Assembly: GCF_000208745.1 (NCBI RefSeq)
Contig: NC_030851.1
Span: forward strand, 25,104,376-25,168,375
Source of the DNA: Theobroma cacao
Lineage: Eukaryota > Streptophyta > Magnoliopsida > Malvales > Malvaceae
Direction: 5' to 3'
Length of the DNA: 64,000 nucleotides
Shown: piece after piece, positions 11,221 through 23,385 of the stretch
Layout of the letters: the number at the start of each line of letters is the position of its first letter
How positions within the stretch are numbered: the stretch's first letter is position 1
Position numbers and translations under genes: made by a program
The notes under the pieces: generated by a model
Told to the model about the DNA's origin: nothing
Databases searched by the model: none
The model's input: the letters and a program-made list of their open reading frames with translations, nothing else

Positions 11221-14097
11221 ATGCGTTTCAAATTATCCTTCCTTTCGCTCATGAATATATATATTCTAATATTTTTCTTCGTACTAAGAAAATCTCTTGC
11301 GGTAGATGAAAACTTTACAGTCTGCAGCGAGCCAAGTACTTGTGGTAGGCATAACATAAAGTTCCCATTCTTCATCCAGGAACGTAGATGTGGTTATCCC
11401 GCATTCAACATCTCCTGCAGAAACAGCACAGACCCAATCCTTAGCTTGCCTGATGGCGACTATATCATCCATGATATCTTTTATCAGAACCAATCTTTTC
11501 AGGTGTCAAAAGCTGTTGCTTTCGATAGAGATGCCGTTTGCAGCCATTCAATCCCCAACATATCCATTCCTGAAGACTGGCTTTCTCTGGCCCCAAACCA
11601 AGCAGAAATATTTTTGCTCTTCAATTGCAACTTAACCGTGCCATCGACCTGGGAACTTTCACAGCACAAGGTTAATTGTTCTGCTGAAAATGAAACTAAT
11701 GCAACTTTGGCACTGTTCAATAATGATCCTAAGCTGAATTTTGCTTCAAAGTATTGTAATAAAACGGTGCTGGCGCCTGTGGCTTTTTATGAAGGAGAGC
11801 AAGGTGTTGAAAGTATGCTGAACCGAGGGTTTGTGCTGAAGTGGATAGCGAGCGACTGTAGCATTTGTGAGGCGAGCGGGGGCAAGTGTGGATTTGATTA
11901 TAGTACCTACCATTTCAAGTGCTTTTGCCCAGATAGGCCTCACGCATGGCATTGTACTCCTGGTATGTTCTTTTCAAGATCTAGAAGGAAAAAGAAAAAA
12001 AGAACTTTGAAATCTCAATATATACAACCAAGTAGGATAAAACTAGGAGAAAGCTTGATTTATCAACTTAATTGTTCCTGGCGGGGATTTATCATGAATC
12101 TACATATGTTGAAAAGTTCAAAAACATCAGAGAAGTTTTTAAAATTAGGGGATTTTGAAAAGAGATTGAGAAATTTGGTATGATTTCGGCAGGGGTTTTA
12201 GCTTTTCTGCTTGTTCTAGGTTTGTTTGCTGCAAAAAGATGTGATGTTCTTGGATTTACCGTTTTAGGTTAGACTTTTGTTCTGTGAAGGATCAGTTCAC
12301 CTATGTCTGACTTTAGGATTGATCCTTGCTTTTTATAGCCTTTTGTGCAGAGATTTTGTAATCGTAAAGCCAAGGTTCCCCCACCAGGTTCCCGATGCCA
12401 TCAAAGTCTTTGGTTTAGGCTTCTGTGGCAATGGATGAATAAATTCCGCTTTTCAAAAAAAACAAAAAAAGTAGAGATGGGGTGATGAACAGAGAAGATC
12501 TTTAAATTAAGATTTTGGTCATGCACTCCGTATCTAATGGACTGAATCAAAATTACCTGGGTTATAACCGGTAGAAGTTATTAAGAATATATTTCAATTT
12601 CTCAAAAAAATTCACCCGTTGAAATTCCATCATTCTACCGTCTACAACAATCAGTGTTGATAGAAAAAAACCCAGTCCAGAGAATTTTTAACAGGGTATT
12701 CATTTGTATTTCGTTGTTCATGTTGCAGGAAATTCTACTGGTTTTACCATAAAAGTTGCAGCAGGTAATGTACACAGCAGAGTCATCAAGCGATTTAACT
12801 TGTTTTGTTGAATAATCGCTAATTAGATTACACTTTTCACTCTTATTAACAATAACTAAATTGCTTCAATGAGCATATCTAAAAGTTCAATTTTGATCTC
12901 ATTAAAATGACATTCAAATTTTATCAATGTAACATTTTGAAAGAATTTGACTGAGAAGTTTATGAATAAACCCTGTCTTTCAATGCAGCTTCTTCAATTG
13001 CTGGAATTGTAGTGTTGATTATTCTGGCCTTCTGCTTTATAAAAAAATTCTCATCAGAGGATAGCATGTTTAATCGGAAGACCAAAACAGAAGCAGATAA
13101 GAAGATTGAAGCCTTCCTAAAGGACAACGTGTTCCTAGCTCCAAAAAGGTACAGACATTCGGACATCAAGAAGATAACCAACTCATTCCAATATAAATTA
13201 GGTCAAGGAGGCTATGGCGACGTTTACAGAGGGAAGCTACTTGATGGACGACATGTAGCAGTCAAGATTTTGAAAAAATCACAAAGGAATGGGGAAGAAT
13301 TTATGAATGAGGTGGCAAGCATTAGCAGAACTTCCCATGTGAACGTAGTCACTCTTTTAGGCTTCTGTTTTGAGGGTCGCCGGAGGGCTCTCATCTATGA
13401 GTTTGTGCCAAATGGATCACTCGAGAAGTTCATATTTCAAGAGAAGGCAGGCCATCGTCAATTAGAGTGGGAAACCTTGTACCAAATTGCAGTTGGCATA
13501 GCCAGAGGGTTACAATATTTGCATCGTGGTTGTAAGACACGTATTCTGCATTTTGACATCAAGCCTCACAACATTCTCCTTGATGCTGACTTCTGTCCAA
13601 AGATATCTGATTTCGGCCTTGCTAAATTGTGTCCCGAAAAAGAAAGCGCTATTTCGATGACTGGCGCGAGAGGAACTGCCGGATATATTGCTCCTGAAGT
13701 ATTTTCCAGGAACTTTGGACGGGTGTCTCACAAGTCTGATGTCTATAGTTATGGGATGATGATTTTAGAGACGGTTGGTGGAAGAAAAAACATTAATGTC
13801 GAAGTTGATCGCACCAGTGAGATATATTTTCCACATTGGATCCATGATCGTATAGAGTTGGATGAAGAACTAGGATTGCAGGGTATTATAGATGGAGATG
13901 ATCAAGAGAGAGTAAGGAAGATGATAATAGTGAGCTTGTGGTGCATACAGACCGACCCATCAAACCGCCCACCAATGAGTAGAGTGGTAGAAATGATGGA
14001 AGGGAACATTGATTCCCTCAACATCCCACCCAAGCCTTTCTTGTCGTCACCTCCAACATCGCCAGATGCAAATTCCACTAGTAGACTAATAGCCTGA
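11221..14097 (+). CDS. LRK10L-type receptor-like serine/threonine kinase (WAK-associated ectodomain)
   Basis: Three exons restore one frame of 628 residues: 11221-11962, 12729-12764 and 12989-14097, each intron with GT..AG ends. Residues 1-28 are a signal peptide. Residues 35 to about 245 are the extracellular GUB_WAK_bind and WAK_assoc domains, Cys-rich (CGRHNIKFPFF, CSICEASGGKCGF, FKCFC) with many N-glycosylation sequons. A membrane span covers about 261-279. The cytoplasmic kinase has the glycine loop GQGGYGDVY (from residue 331), Lys352, Glu367, HFD at 447-449, DFG at 467-469 and APE at 494-496. HFDIKPHNILLD in place of HRD makes it a non-RD kinase, typical of this subfamily. Length matches the family. 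Relatives include leaf rust resistance Lrk10-like proteins, which act at the plasma membrane in defence and hormone responses; the ligand here is unknown. It looks intact. Confidence 0.93.
12180..12473 (+). other. intron 1 insert-like segment with hydrophobic mini-ORF and poly(A) end
   Basis: Inside intron 1 a short frame starting at ATG 12180 encodes MISAGVLAFLLVLGLFAAKR and ends at a TAG at 12269-12271. It resembles a membrane span followed by basic residues, like the juxtamembrane part of receptor kinases. Downstream, AATAAA (12439-12444) is followed by a run of A interrupted by one C (12457-12473), which looks like a retroposed 3' end or an old transcript end. It may be an alternative terminal exon or a LINE-like remnant; I cannot decide. 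Confidence 0.35.
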
Positions 14098-14617
14098 CAT
14101 TGTTAATTCAATTTAAGCCTGGTTATAGCTTATACCTCTTGGAATTTTGGCAGTGTTTGTTCTTAGTTCATTACATAGGGTGCCTGCTCATATCTGATAG
14201 AAATGCTAGATTTGTATTTGTAAGTTTGACATTGTCTCTTTCTATGTTGGAGCTTTAAAGTAATACTTACTTTCTTGTATGAAAGTGTGTTTGCATATAT
14301 GGATGACACAGATAAAGTTTATACGCGCTAATTAAAAGCTTTAAGGAAAATTATCATAACAAAGCAAATATAATGTACATACAAATTTTTCCTTGAAATT
14401 TCTTGACTTGAAAAATTATGAAACAAATATCAAATATTTGGTGTGAGTTATAATCTCTAGAATTCCTTTGATTAATTTATTCACTTTGTCTTCAAGAGTC
14501 TTGACAACTTGACCTTAATCACGAATTTCGCTTGATCTTCGCTTTAAAGGTCTTGACGACTTGATCTTGATTACGAACTATACATTATATACTATACTTG
14601 CTTGATGGCTTGATCAC
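14098..14617. other. 3' flank of the kinase gene, with a 52-bp tandem repeat
   Basis: The first 200 bases are the probable 3' untranslated region of the kinase gene; no strong AATAAA was seen. From 14498 a 52-bp unit beginning GTCTTGACAACTTGACCTTA is repeated once, in diverged form, from 14550. No gene. Confidence 0.45.
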
Positions 14618-17106
14618 TGTCACGACCCAAATTTCGGACCATGACCGGTGCATGGGCCCAATGGACGTAGTCCACTAAGCCCAAGAAAGCTTATTAATAT
14701 AACCTTTTCATCATTCCATTAAAAGTTGCTAAGTCACATTTTATAACTTTAAATCAAAATAATACTAAACATTGCCATCTCATAGTGGCATACCAATCAA
14801 AGAGTACATATATTATCTAAACTTAATTTAATAATTTACATCAGTTTGTTTATACACAACAAAAGAGTACTTGACTTCCAGCGAAGAGACTCGGACGAAT
14901 GTACAGCTACTGAATGCCGAGACACCTACCAAGGGTCGAATATACGAAGACACTTCGACCTAGTTACCAACTGCCTCGTGATTGGAAAACATGAAGTTGA
15001 AAACGGTGAGTATAAACCCAGTGAGTGAACAAGAAAGGAACAAGCATACCACAAAGAATGTTTAGCAAAATCATGATGCATTCATTTTTCAAAACAATGC
15101 AATTTGTTTTAGTTCTTATTAAACCCCTCATGTAAACCCCACATGAGTAAATCACTTTATGAAAAAGATCCATGCTCAACAAAGGGTTTGGAGAGTGAAA
15201 ACTTAAATAGCATTCATGCGAATCAGGTCAAAATAAACGACGGGTCCTCGCTGCAACGGAAAGGGTAGCTACAGCGAGAATGAATTTTTGCTGCAGCGAC
15301 ACTTGATTTAAATTATCAACTAACCGAGGGTTTCTCACTAAACCTCTTCATTTTAAACTTAATTCATTTATTCCTTAATGTTGGAAGTCCATGCCCAACT
15401 ATGGTACTAAAGAAATGAAAAATAGGGTAGCAACTATACCAAATGAGGAGCAAAACAAAAAGTTTTTTGTTGCAGCGAAAATAAATCTCGTTGCAGTGAA
15501 ATTTTTGGTCTCAAAATAGAAAGTTTCTCGCTGCAACGAGAAGCTACAGTAACATTCTCGCTACAGCGAGATTTCGGCCAACACCACCCCTCCAAACTTG
15601 AGAGTTTCTCGCTGCAGCGAGAAACAGGGCACCAGCAAAAAAATTCCATTCCCTTCAAGAAAAAGCCATCATGATGTGTTAACAAAACAACATGAAACAC
15701 ATATAAATTCCCAAAATTCAACCAGTCAAATTCTCACATTTTGCATTACAACCATATACCATATATGTATATATATATATATCAATCATCATGCACACCC
15801 TCCCATCATCATCAACTTCTATGCATCGGCTTATGTGCACTCCCACTCGCACATAGTCGGGTCAGCATTGGCTTATGTGCACTCCTACTCGCACATAGCC
15901 GGGTCAATATCATTACACAATATTATTTATATATATATATATATGTATATATATATCAACATAATGTAGTAATACAACAATCCATAACAGTCACATGTCA
16001 CACATAGAGACAATTTATCAAAGGCTTGTTCCCAAGGAACCCTTTTTAAGAGAGATTGAATAAATCATTCACATTCCCAAAACTATTTTTGAAATGCAAG
16101 TTCACTCACTGGTATCTTGTTGAACCTTTTGTCGACTCTACTTCTCTAATTGTCCAAATGGAGTGATGGGGCTTCGTTGGAACCTATTATCACATTAGCA
16201 TTACCATTAATTCAAGCCACACACTTATAAATTCTAAAAGCTTTTTCTTAGCTAGCTTTAATGGCCATTTAAATGACTATCTATTCTCATTACCCTTATC
16301 ACTCTAAAATGAATGAACAACCCCAACTACCAATTCACCCCCAAATCTAAACACTAATCATTCTCAACACTAAAATCAACTTTAGTTTACTACTCACTTT
16401 AATAGCTTTGTAACCTTGAAATTCTTTCCAACAATTCCCAAGCTATTATAAGGGCTTTCTTTCTCTTTCTCTCTCTAAACACCTAACTAGTGAGAGAAAG
16501 TATGAAAGTGAGATTTTTCAAGGGTTTTAAAGTGAGAAAGTGAAAGGGCACAAGGGTTCTAGTCAAAAGAGCACAAAAGTATGAAAATTAGAGCTAGAGA
16601 GAGAAAATTATGAAAATTTCATACCAAGCTTCCATGGAGGATGGAAGCAACGTGAGATGGAAAAAGAAGAAGGAGAAAAGTTGTTGGAGAATGTAGAAGC
16701 TACTGGAAGGAAGAGATATTTATAGCCTATGCTTATCCACTCTACTTAAATTACCAAAATGCCCCTCCACAAATTAGCTTGTTCTCCTCCAACCTTTTAT
16801 GCAATCTTTTTACTTCTTTAACACTAGGACAAGGTCCATAATGGTCTAGAAATGACCATTTATTAAAAATTCTAACTCGAGGTGAAAAATAACCATTTTG
16901 CCCCTACCATGAAAATCATCAAAATTTTTATTTCCTTGTCATTTTACCCATATTTTCATCATTCATTTACGCCTTAGGCCTACTTAAGCCTTAATATTGT
17001 TTAAAACTTACTTTTAGGGGCTTACTAAGTAAATGACGAATTTACCCCTGATTAGTGCTATCGAGTGTACTTCTATCTATGAGTCTATAAAGGTCAAGGT
17101 CTCACA
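14618..17106 (-). mobile_element. solo LTR, copy A of a ~2.2-2.8 kb LTR family (reverse orientation)
   Basis: One of three related copies in the window (others at 31230-34023 and 53529-55701). It begins TGTCACGACCC and ends GGTCTCACA on the plus strand, that is TG..CA with the ends of copy C inverted. Shared internal landmarks are the GGACCATGACCGG block, a stretch of CTCGCTGCAGCGAG palindromes (15240-15625), and a short minisatellite with the unit GGCTTATGTGCACTCC...CACATAG (15828-15902). No internal coding region flanks it, so it is a solo LTR or a non-autonomous element. The five flanking bases differ (ATCAC left, ATTGT right), so any target duplication has decayed. Confidence 0.75.
15240..15625. 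repeat. cluster of CTCGCTGCAGCGAG palindromes in LTR copy A
   Basis: At least eight copies, intact or degenerate, of the perfect palindrome TTCTCGCTGCAGCGAGAA. The best copy, at 15604-15625, is a 22-bp perfect palindrome including flanking bases. Weaker copies lie near 15247, 15266, 15288, 15471, 15487, 15528 and 15554. Confidence 0.8.
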
Positions 17107-18251
17107 ATTGTGAACTTTGCTGCCACTTGATATCTTAACTTAAGAAACCTTCTACTCTTTTCGAGCTTCGAAATGCTCTTGTTGTTCAATTTATTACTCA
17201 TTTGCAAGTATACGTATCGTAAAAATAATATAATGATAAGTAAAGTGCCAGTCCCATAAGAAATTGGATTAATTTTTACTATTAATTACTAAAATTACAT
17301 ACCCTATTTTTATCCAAATATTAAAAATTGAATTAAAAAGCAAAACTTAAAAACTAAAACTACTCTAAATTTACTCATCAAAATTGCTTTTCTAAACTTG
17401 ATTTACTTTTAGACCTAAGATTATGATGTTTTTCAATACTTCATTTGATTATTGTCTCTCTCTCTCTCTTAACTTAACTTAATGGATTAAGTTGCTAACC
17501 TAGAGTCTTAAATTATTTATAAGTCTCTGTCAAGTTTCCTATAAAAATATCTCTCCCAATTAATTTATTATATGTCTATGCAAATTAAATTAAAGACTAA
17601 TTCATTAAGTTCGTGCTCTAATACTGGCTACGTATGGCTTATAGGTGTATGTTTACCCTATATGCAATCAAATCACCTAATCAACTAAGTGTATTTGATC
17701 ATACGTTATTCTATTCAAGGTCTCCCTAAATCTCCTTCATCAAAGTTTAACCTAGGTTTCCAATTCAATCTAATTGGTGATCAAGGAATTAGAAGCATTA
17801 AGAACTGAATAAAATAAACAAATTAAATCCATCAAACATAAGTAAAAGAGAGATAAATAAATTAGACTAGGTATTGAGTTCAATCATAATCTTAGATTAA
17901 TAATTTAGTTTCTCATCAAATCACACGTCATCATCAAATCATATGTCATCATCAAATTAAGTTTAAACATTCAAGTCAAACTAAGAAAAAAAATAAGAGA
18001 ATAACAAAGGATGATAGAACCCAAGAATTTATAATCTTGATCTTCCAAATCTTTTTGAATCCTTCAAATTCTTCTTAGCTTCAATGACTTTGCGACTTGA
18101 TTCTTAGTTGTCAATCTGGTGTTTCATTTTTTTTTTAAAAAAAAGGTCTTTTGAAAGGTTATTTTTATAGAGCTTTGAAGTTAGCCTAAGTTAAGTGAAG
18201 AAAGAAGTCAATTTTAACTAGGATTTACTCATCAGACTACGTGGGTCGCGG
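17107..18251. other. LTR-like sequence, left part (Athila/Tat-type LTR remnant?)
   Basis: No gene. From about 17195 the text CATTTGCAAGTATACGTATC, followed by the ATTAATTACTAAAATTA run, parallels 59620-59740 in the Athila-like LTR (GTGCAAGTGTACATGATCGC, then TTAATTACTAAAATTAAA). It is broken at 18251 by the chromovirus element and appears to resume at 23955. I infer an old LTR of a related Ty3/gypsy family in reverse orientation; its own ends are unclear. Confidence 0.4.
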
Positions 18252-18830
18252 TGTCATGAACTACTCTCCTTCGCTTAATTATATGATAGTTTGTTGCAAC
18301 ACTTGATTAAACGCTTCCACACAAGCCAACCAATAACTCATTTATATTTGATCAAACATCAACAATAACAACAAATTAGACTAAGGCAACGCACATCGAA
18401 ATCATAAGGCATACCAAATGCCATATAGGTAACCACTGAGACCAAATAAGAAAAAATGTTTTATTAATATGAAAATGAGTACAAAGGGACCAAGACACAT
18501 CATCGTCAGGCCATGGAGGCAGCCTTAGATGATTTGCTACAAACATATCTTTACTAGTGAGGCAGCCCAACAATCCATCGACTGCTCACCGTCTATAAAC
18601 AGTTAACGAAATTTTACATGTATTCTACCAATAACCATTATAATGTTTGAAATGAGGCATTCCTTTCTTAAAGGGTCTTTCCCCCTAAAGACATAACAAG
18701 TATTTTTAGAAATGTTACGATGAGCCATTACAATGTTTGAAAAGGGAACATTTCCCTCACAAGTACAAAAGGCTCAATCTCTTAAACAACTCTAACTTGT
18801 TACAGTCCGAGACAAGGTTGGCTCATGACA
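18252..18830 (-). repeat. 3' LTR of the chromovirus element
   Basis: 579 bp, beginning TGTCATGAACTAC and ending GGCTCATGACA on the plus strand. It is homologous to 23386-23954 along its whole length, visibly so in the 65-codon open frames found at the same place in both LTRs. Differences are frequent (by eye about one base in eight), so the insertion is old. Confidence 0.88.
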
Positions 18831-18842
18831 TCCTCCCCCACT
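18831..18842 (-). other. polypurine tract of the chromovirus element
   Basis: On the minus strand AGTGGGGGAGGA lies directly upstream of the 3' LTR, where a Ty3/gypsy plus-strand primer is expected. Confidence 0.75.
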
Positions 18843-18879
18843 CAATCTGTCGATGTCTTCATTGATTGGTTAGCTTGGA

Positions 18880-20269
18880 ATTCTTTAATCTTCTACTGAA
18901 AGGTGCAGATATCAACTTGCTTCTCACAGATGATCTCATTTGGCCCTAAACCTTCCTATCTCACCAAGTACTCCTGTATTGGTCATCGGTTGATTATCAT
19001 CATCTTTCTTGCCAAAATCTCCTCCACTAGGCTTTGTGATAGTGGCTTGGTGCTGATGGCGGCTTTTATGGCTTAACTCATACTTGCATTTGCTAGATCT
19101 GCATGAAACAGCTATAGGTTGTTGACGTGAAACACGAAGTGTACCTTCATCCACATGGGAGGATCAATCTTGTAGCAAGTCTTCCCCATCTTAGCTATAA
19201 CAGGTACTGAACCTTTATACTTTTGTAGTAGTCTTCGATCTCTTATCTTTAGGAATCGAAGTTGTTCAGGTACCAACTTTACCACCACCACGTTTCCCAC
19301 TTTAATGTGTTACTCCCTTTTACCTTTATCTTCCTACTTCTTCATGTTGTTGGAGGTTTTCTCTAAATAGTCTCTGGTGATTTTAGTGTTTTGTCTCCAC
19401 TCTTTAGCAAAGTTGTATGCCCAGGGACTCTTCCCGCTATATGATTCCATTGAGATATAGGGAAGTCTAGGTTGTTGTTCGGTGACTGCCTCAAAAGGGT
19501 TTTTATTAGTGGCTGAGCTCTTTTGTGAATTGAAATATAGTTTAGCCATATCTAGTAAGTTGGGCCAATTTTTTTGATTCGCTTGTACAAAGTGTTGCAG
19601 GTACTCTTCTAACAACCCATTGAAGCATTTGTCTGACCATCTGTTAGCGGGTGATAATTGGAATATATGTTGAGTTTTGATCCCAAAAGCTTGAAAAGCT
19701 CTTTCCAGAAAAAGTCAGTAAATCTTGGATCCCTGTGGTTGATAATGTTCTTAAGAGCACTCTAATTTTAACCACATTTTTAAAAACCGAACAAGTTTTT
19801 TTTTTACAAAGCCAAACTTCTGCACTAGAATAAACGTCGCATACTTGGAGAAATAATCCACCACTACCAAGATCACTGTCATATCTCCCATTTTAGGAAG
19901 TCTTACTATAAAGTCCATAAAAATACTTTCCTAAGGTTTGGTCGATACTAGTAAAGGTTCGAGGATTCCCACAAATCTTTGTCTGTCTACTTTGTCCTGT
20001 GAGCAAATGACACACGTTTTCATATAATCCGTCACATCCTACCGTATATGAGGCCAATAGTAACCTTGTTTTAGTAGTGTAATGGTTCGCTGCCAACCTA
20101 AATGTCCTGCCCAAGGAGTGTTGTGACATTCCAGCATTAATTTTTACCTAAGCTCCCCTATTCTTGGAACAAATATACGTGGCGTTTTCGTTAGTTAAAA
20201 TCTATTTTCTGCCTAAAAGTATTTCGATTTTCCACTCTCCATCAACTTCATAATGGCCATTGCTTGGGG
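18880..20269 (-). pseudogene. chromovirus integrase and chromodomain, broken
   Basis: Minus-strand pieces in several frames. About 19893-20160 holds the zinc-binding and early core region (frames alternate). 19334-19615 carries the late integrase core and C-terminal part (MLEEYLQHFVQANQKNWPNL, then KSSATNKNPFEAVTEQQPRL). 19112-19300 has the GPY-like end, with KIDPPMWMKVHFVFHVNNL. The chromodomain start EYLVR, followed by a stop, lies near 18955-18975; such domains bind modified histones and steer integration. At least five interruptions. Confidence 0.78.
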
Positions 20270-22200
20270 ATCTTAGTGCAAGTTTTCCTTAATACGATTA
20301 TGGATATCTACGGTCACTTTGCTGGCCGTTATTGGTGCGATCACCCTCAGACCTGCGAATTTGACTTTCTTGTTGAGGGTGTCTGCCACACGATTTGCCT
20401 TTCTAGCTTTATGTTCGAAGGAGAAATTAAACTTGACTAGGAACTTTTTCCATCTCATTTGCTTGGCCATAAGTTTTGGCTGTGTGAGGAAGTGACTTAC
20501 GGTTGTGTTGTCGGTCTTAACCACAAATTGTGACCTTAGCAAGTAGTGTTACCAAGCCCCTAAACAGTGAATCACTACTAATAGTTCTTTCTCCTATGTT
20601 GTGTATCTCTTCTTAGTTCATTCAACTTTTTACTTTCAAACGCAATCAGGTGTCTTTCTTGTAACAACACTCCTTCAAGGGCAAAGTCTGATGTATCCAT
20701 CTGTACCTAGAAAGGCTTTGCAATATCGAAGAATGATAAAATATGATCCATTATCATCACATCTTTGCAATATCTGTACCTATAACAGGCTTTGTAAAAT
20801 TGGCACTGTGGCATCCAACTCCACTTCAGTCCTTTTTTCAACAATTTTGCTAGTACTATTGTCCTTTTTCAATATTCTTCCATAAATCTCTGATAATAAT
20901 TGGGTAGACTTAAGAATGAACGAAGCTTAGTTGTATTCTTAGGGGTGGCCTACTCTTTGATAGCCTCCACCTTCTACATATCCATCTGGATATGCCATTG
21001 TTCAATTAGGTGACCAAGGAACTGAGTTCGGGTTTATGTGAATACACATTTCTCTATTTTCACATATAATTTGTTGTCACGTAACCTTTGGAAGACCTGC
21101 CACAAATGTTGTTGATGCTTCTTTAAAGTTGACTTGAACACCACGATATCGTCCAAGTAGATTACCACGAATTTGTATAGATAATCATGGAACACTTGAT
21201 TCATCAATGTGCAAAAGGTAGCATGAGCATTGGTTAGTCCAAAAGGCATAACGGGAAATTCAAATGCTCCATATCACATTACGCAGGTAGTTTTTGGTTC
21301 ATCTCCCTCAGCCACTCTTACTTAATGGTATCCTAATCTTAAATCTAACTTGGAGAAGTATTTTGCACAACTCAGTTGGTCCAAAAGATTTGCTATAAGA
21401 GGAATAGGATATTTATTCTTAATTGTGACTTTGTTTAGAGCCTAATAATCCACACACAATCGTAAACTCTCATATTTTTTTTTTCTGAAAGAGTATTAAG
21501 GCCCAAAAAAAGTGCCTTTGATGGTCAAATAAATTCAACTTGAATTAGCTTGTTTAATTGTTTTCTTAGCTCTACTAACTCTGGGGGAGCCATCTTGTAT
21601 GGCTCTTTTGCAAGCGACTTGAATTTTGGGAGTAATTCTCTCTCGTGATTGATAGCTCGTCGAGGTGGTAGGACCCTGAGTAGTTGTTCTGGCATTATAT
21701 ATTGAAATTCTTTCAAAACGAGTTTCACTTATTTAGGTATTGGATTCGTGTTATCTTCACCTTTTTAGATGGGCATGGTCACGTAAAAGGGCTCACCTTT
21801 CTTGATCCCCTTCATCTCACTCTTAGGTAGAATTGTAGCAGGTATCACACATGGTTGTTCTCCAAAAAATATTAGACAACTTGCAACAAGGAAAGAAATG
21901 GCTTATGCTTTCGTCATAAAATCCAAGCCTAAGATAAAATCAAAGTCATTTATAGTGGCTACAGTCATGTATACCTTCCCTTCCCAAGAGCCAATCTTAT
22001 CCTTTACATCTTTGGAGTTCCCCATAATAGTTGAAGTTGGCAAGTTAACTACTTTCATTTGCCTAAAGTCTTTCTCAACTTTAAGACCGTATCTTTTTGC
22101 CTCTCCCGAGGTGATGAAGGTGTCTGAGGCCCTCGTGTCAAGCATGGCTTTAGTTCTTTTCTCATTCAATAACACCTTTACATACATTAAACCTCGTTAA
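20270..22200 (-). pseudogene. chromovirus protease, reverse transcriptase and RNase H, broken
   Basis: 21903-22187 is the aspartic protease; the catalytic DTGA-type motif reads DTRAS, so the glycine is lost. 21525-21728 begins the reverse transcriptase (PPRRAINHERELLP, then MAPPELVELRKQLNKLI). The catalytic block at 21034-21249 shows MPFGLTNAHATFCTLMNQVF and YLDD in VVIYLDDIVVF. 20273-20542 is the end of RNase H (FVVKTDNTTVSHFLTQ, FNFSFEHKARKANRVADTL). Stops occur between and within these segments. Confidence 0.85.
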
Positions 22201-22329
22201 GGCTCCTTTTTCATCTTTTCTAATTACGCTTGTAAGGTGCTAAGGAAATGAATGGAACCCATTCATGCTAGCTCTTCCTCTATTTCTTCAACTATGGTGT
22301 GGAGTGATGGTGTCTCATTATTAGCAGTG

Positions 22330-23335
22330 CATATCGCACTGAGAGCTACTCAGTGAGGACAAGCAGCTACTTGATGTGGTTCTTTGCATAGGAAATAAGA
22401 TATTAGAAGTTGTGGCTTGAAGTTCCATGACTCATTTGTTCTTGGTTGGGGTGAGTCTCTAGCAGGTGGTCTGCTATCGCTTCCCCCACTCGAGGGTCTG
22501 CTAACTCTTGAAAATTTTACCCCAATATTTGAGTTAGAGCTATTGGTCCTGGATGGAAGGTCTTCTCTTTTGTTAGAGTTTTCACTATAATCAGTAAGGT
22601 GCTCGACAACCACCATCACCGAAGTCACATATTGTACCTTTTATAATTGTAACTATATCCTCACCCATGGTTTTAGATCCTTGAAGAAATATAATAGTTT
22701 ATCTTTTTTGGTCATATCTCTGATATGTAGCATTAAAGTAGAGAAGTTCCTCATAAACTCCCATATTGATTTCGTTTGTGACAACTCCCAGAACTTTTCT
22801 CGCGCCATATACTCAACATTTTCAGGGAAAAACTAGTTCTTCAAATCTTGCTTGAGGTACACCAAGTGTTGATGTGTCACTCACCATCAATGAATTTGAA
22901 ATGCCACCATAACTTTGCATCCCCAATAAGATACATTGAAGCCATCGCCACTTTGTCCTCATTTGACTTTGTGTGCACAACTCGAAAATACTGCTCTATA
23001 TAAAAAAGGAAGTTCTTCAACTCCTTAGCATCTCTGACCCCTTTATATCGCTTGGGCTCTGGCACTTTGGCTCTTTTATCTTGATCTCTTGAGTTTGCAC
23101 TGACATTACCTACAACCATAGCCAAAAGATTTACTTAAGCTTTTAACTCTCTGATCTTGCCTTGGAAAATGCTCAACGCATCCCTGGTTTCATCACTCAG
23201 GGTATTAATCATCTCAGACAGCTTTCGCTGGACAATCTCAATTTCATCTATTCACTCACGCAGGACTGTTTGAAAATTTACTATGGCCACTGGGGCCTCT
23301 AACTCATCAATCCTCTGGTGAACTCCACGTGGTCA
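22330..23335 (-). pseudogene. chromovirus gag, broken
   Basis: 22877-23125 encodes the retrotransposon gag core (PKRYKGVRDAKELKNFLFYI, then MASMYLIGDAKLWWHFK). 22350-22628 holds the Ser/Arg-rich linker and a zinc knuckle in which the first cysteine region reads YFLCKEPHQVAACPH. The upstream coiled-coil part (about 23140-23335) is interrupted by stops. Confidence 0.8.
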
Positions 23336-23371
23336 CCATGTTTACTCTTTAGGTTAGCACGTCTCACCCGT

Positions 23372-23383
23372 GCTTTGATACCA
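23372..23383 (-). other. primer binding site of the chromovirus element
   Basis: The minus strand reads TGGTATCAAAGC two bases after the end of the 5' LTR. This is complementary to the 3' end of initiator methionine tRNA except for one base (the usual site is TGGTATCAGAGC). Confidence 0.8.
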
Positions 23384-23385
23384 AT

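Noticed and set aside
15598..16007. Two overlapping open frames (123 and 88 codons)
   Set aside because: Low-complexity translation of (TA)n and the LTR minisatellite in solo LTR A; no domain.
14613..17111. ATCAC and ATTGT as target duplication of solo LTR A
   Set aside because: They agree at two of five positions; although the three differences are all transitions, this is not enough to call a duplication.
23372..23383. tRNA-like sequences at 23372 and 40725
   Set aside because: These are 12-base primer binding sites next to LTRs, not tRNA genes; no cloverleaf follows. No tRNA or rRNA gene was seen in the window.
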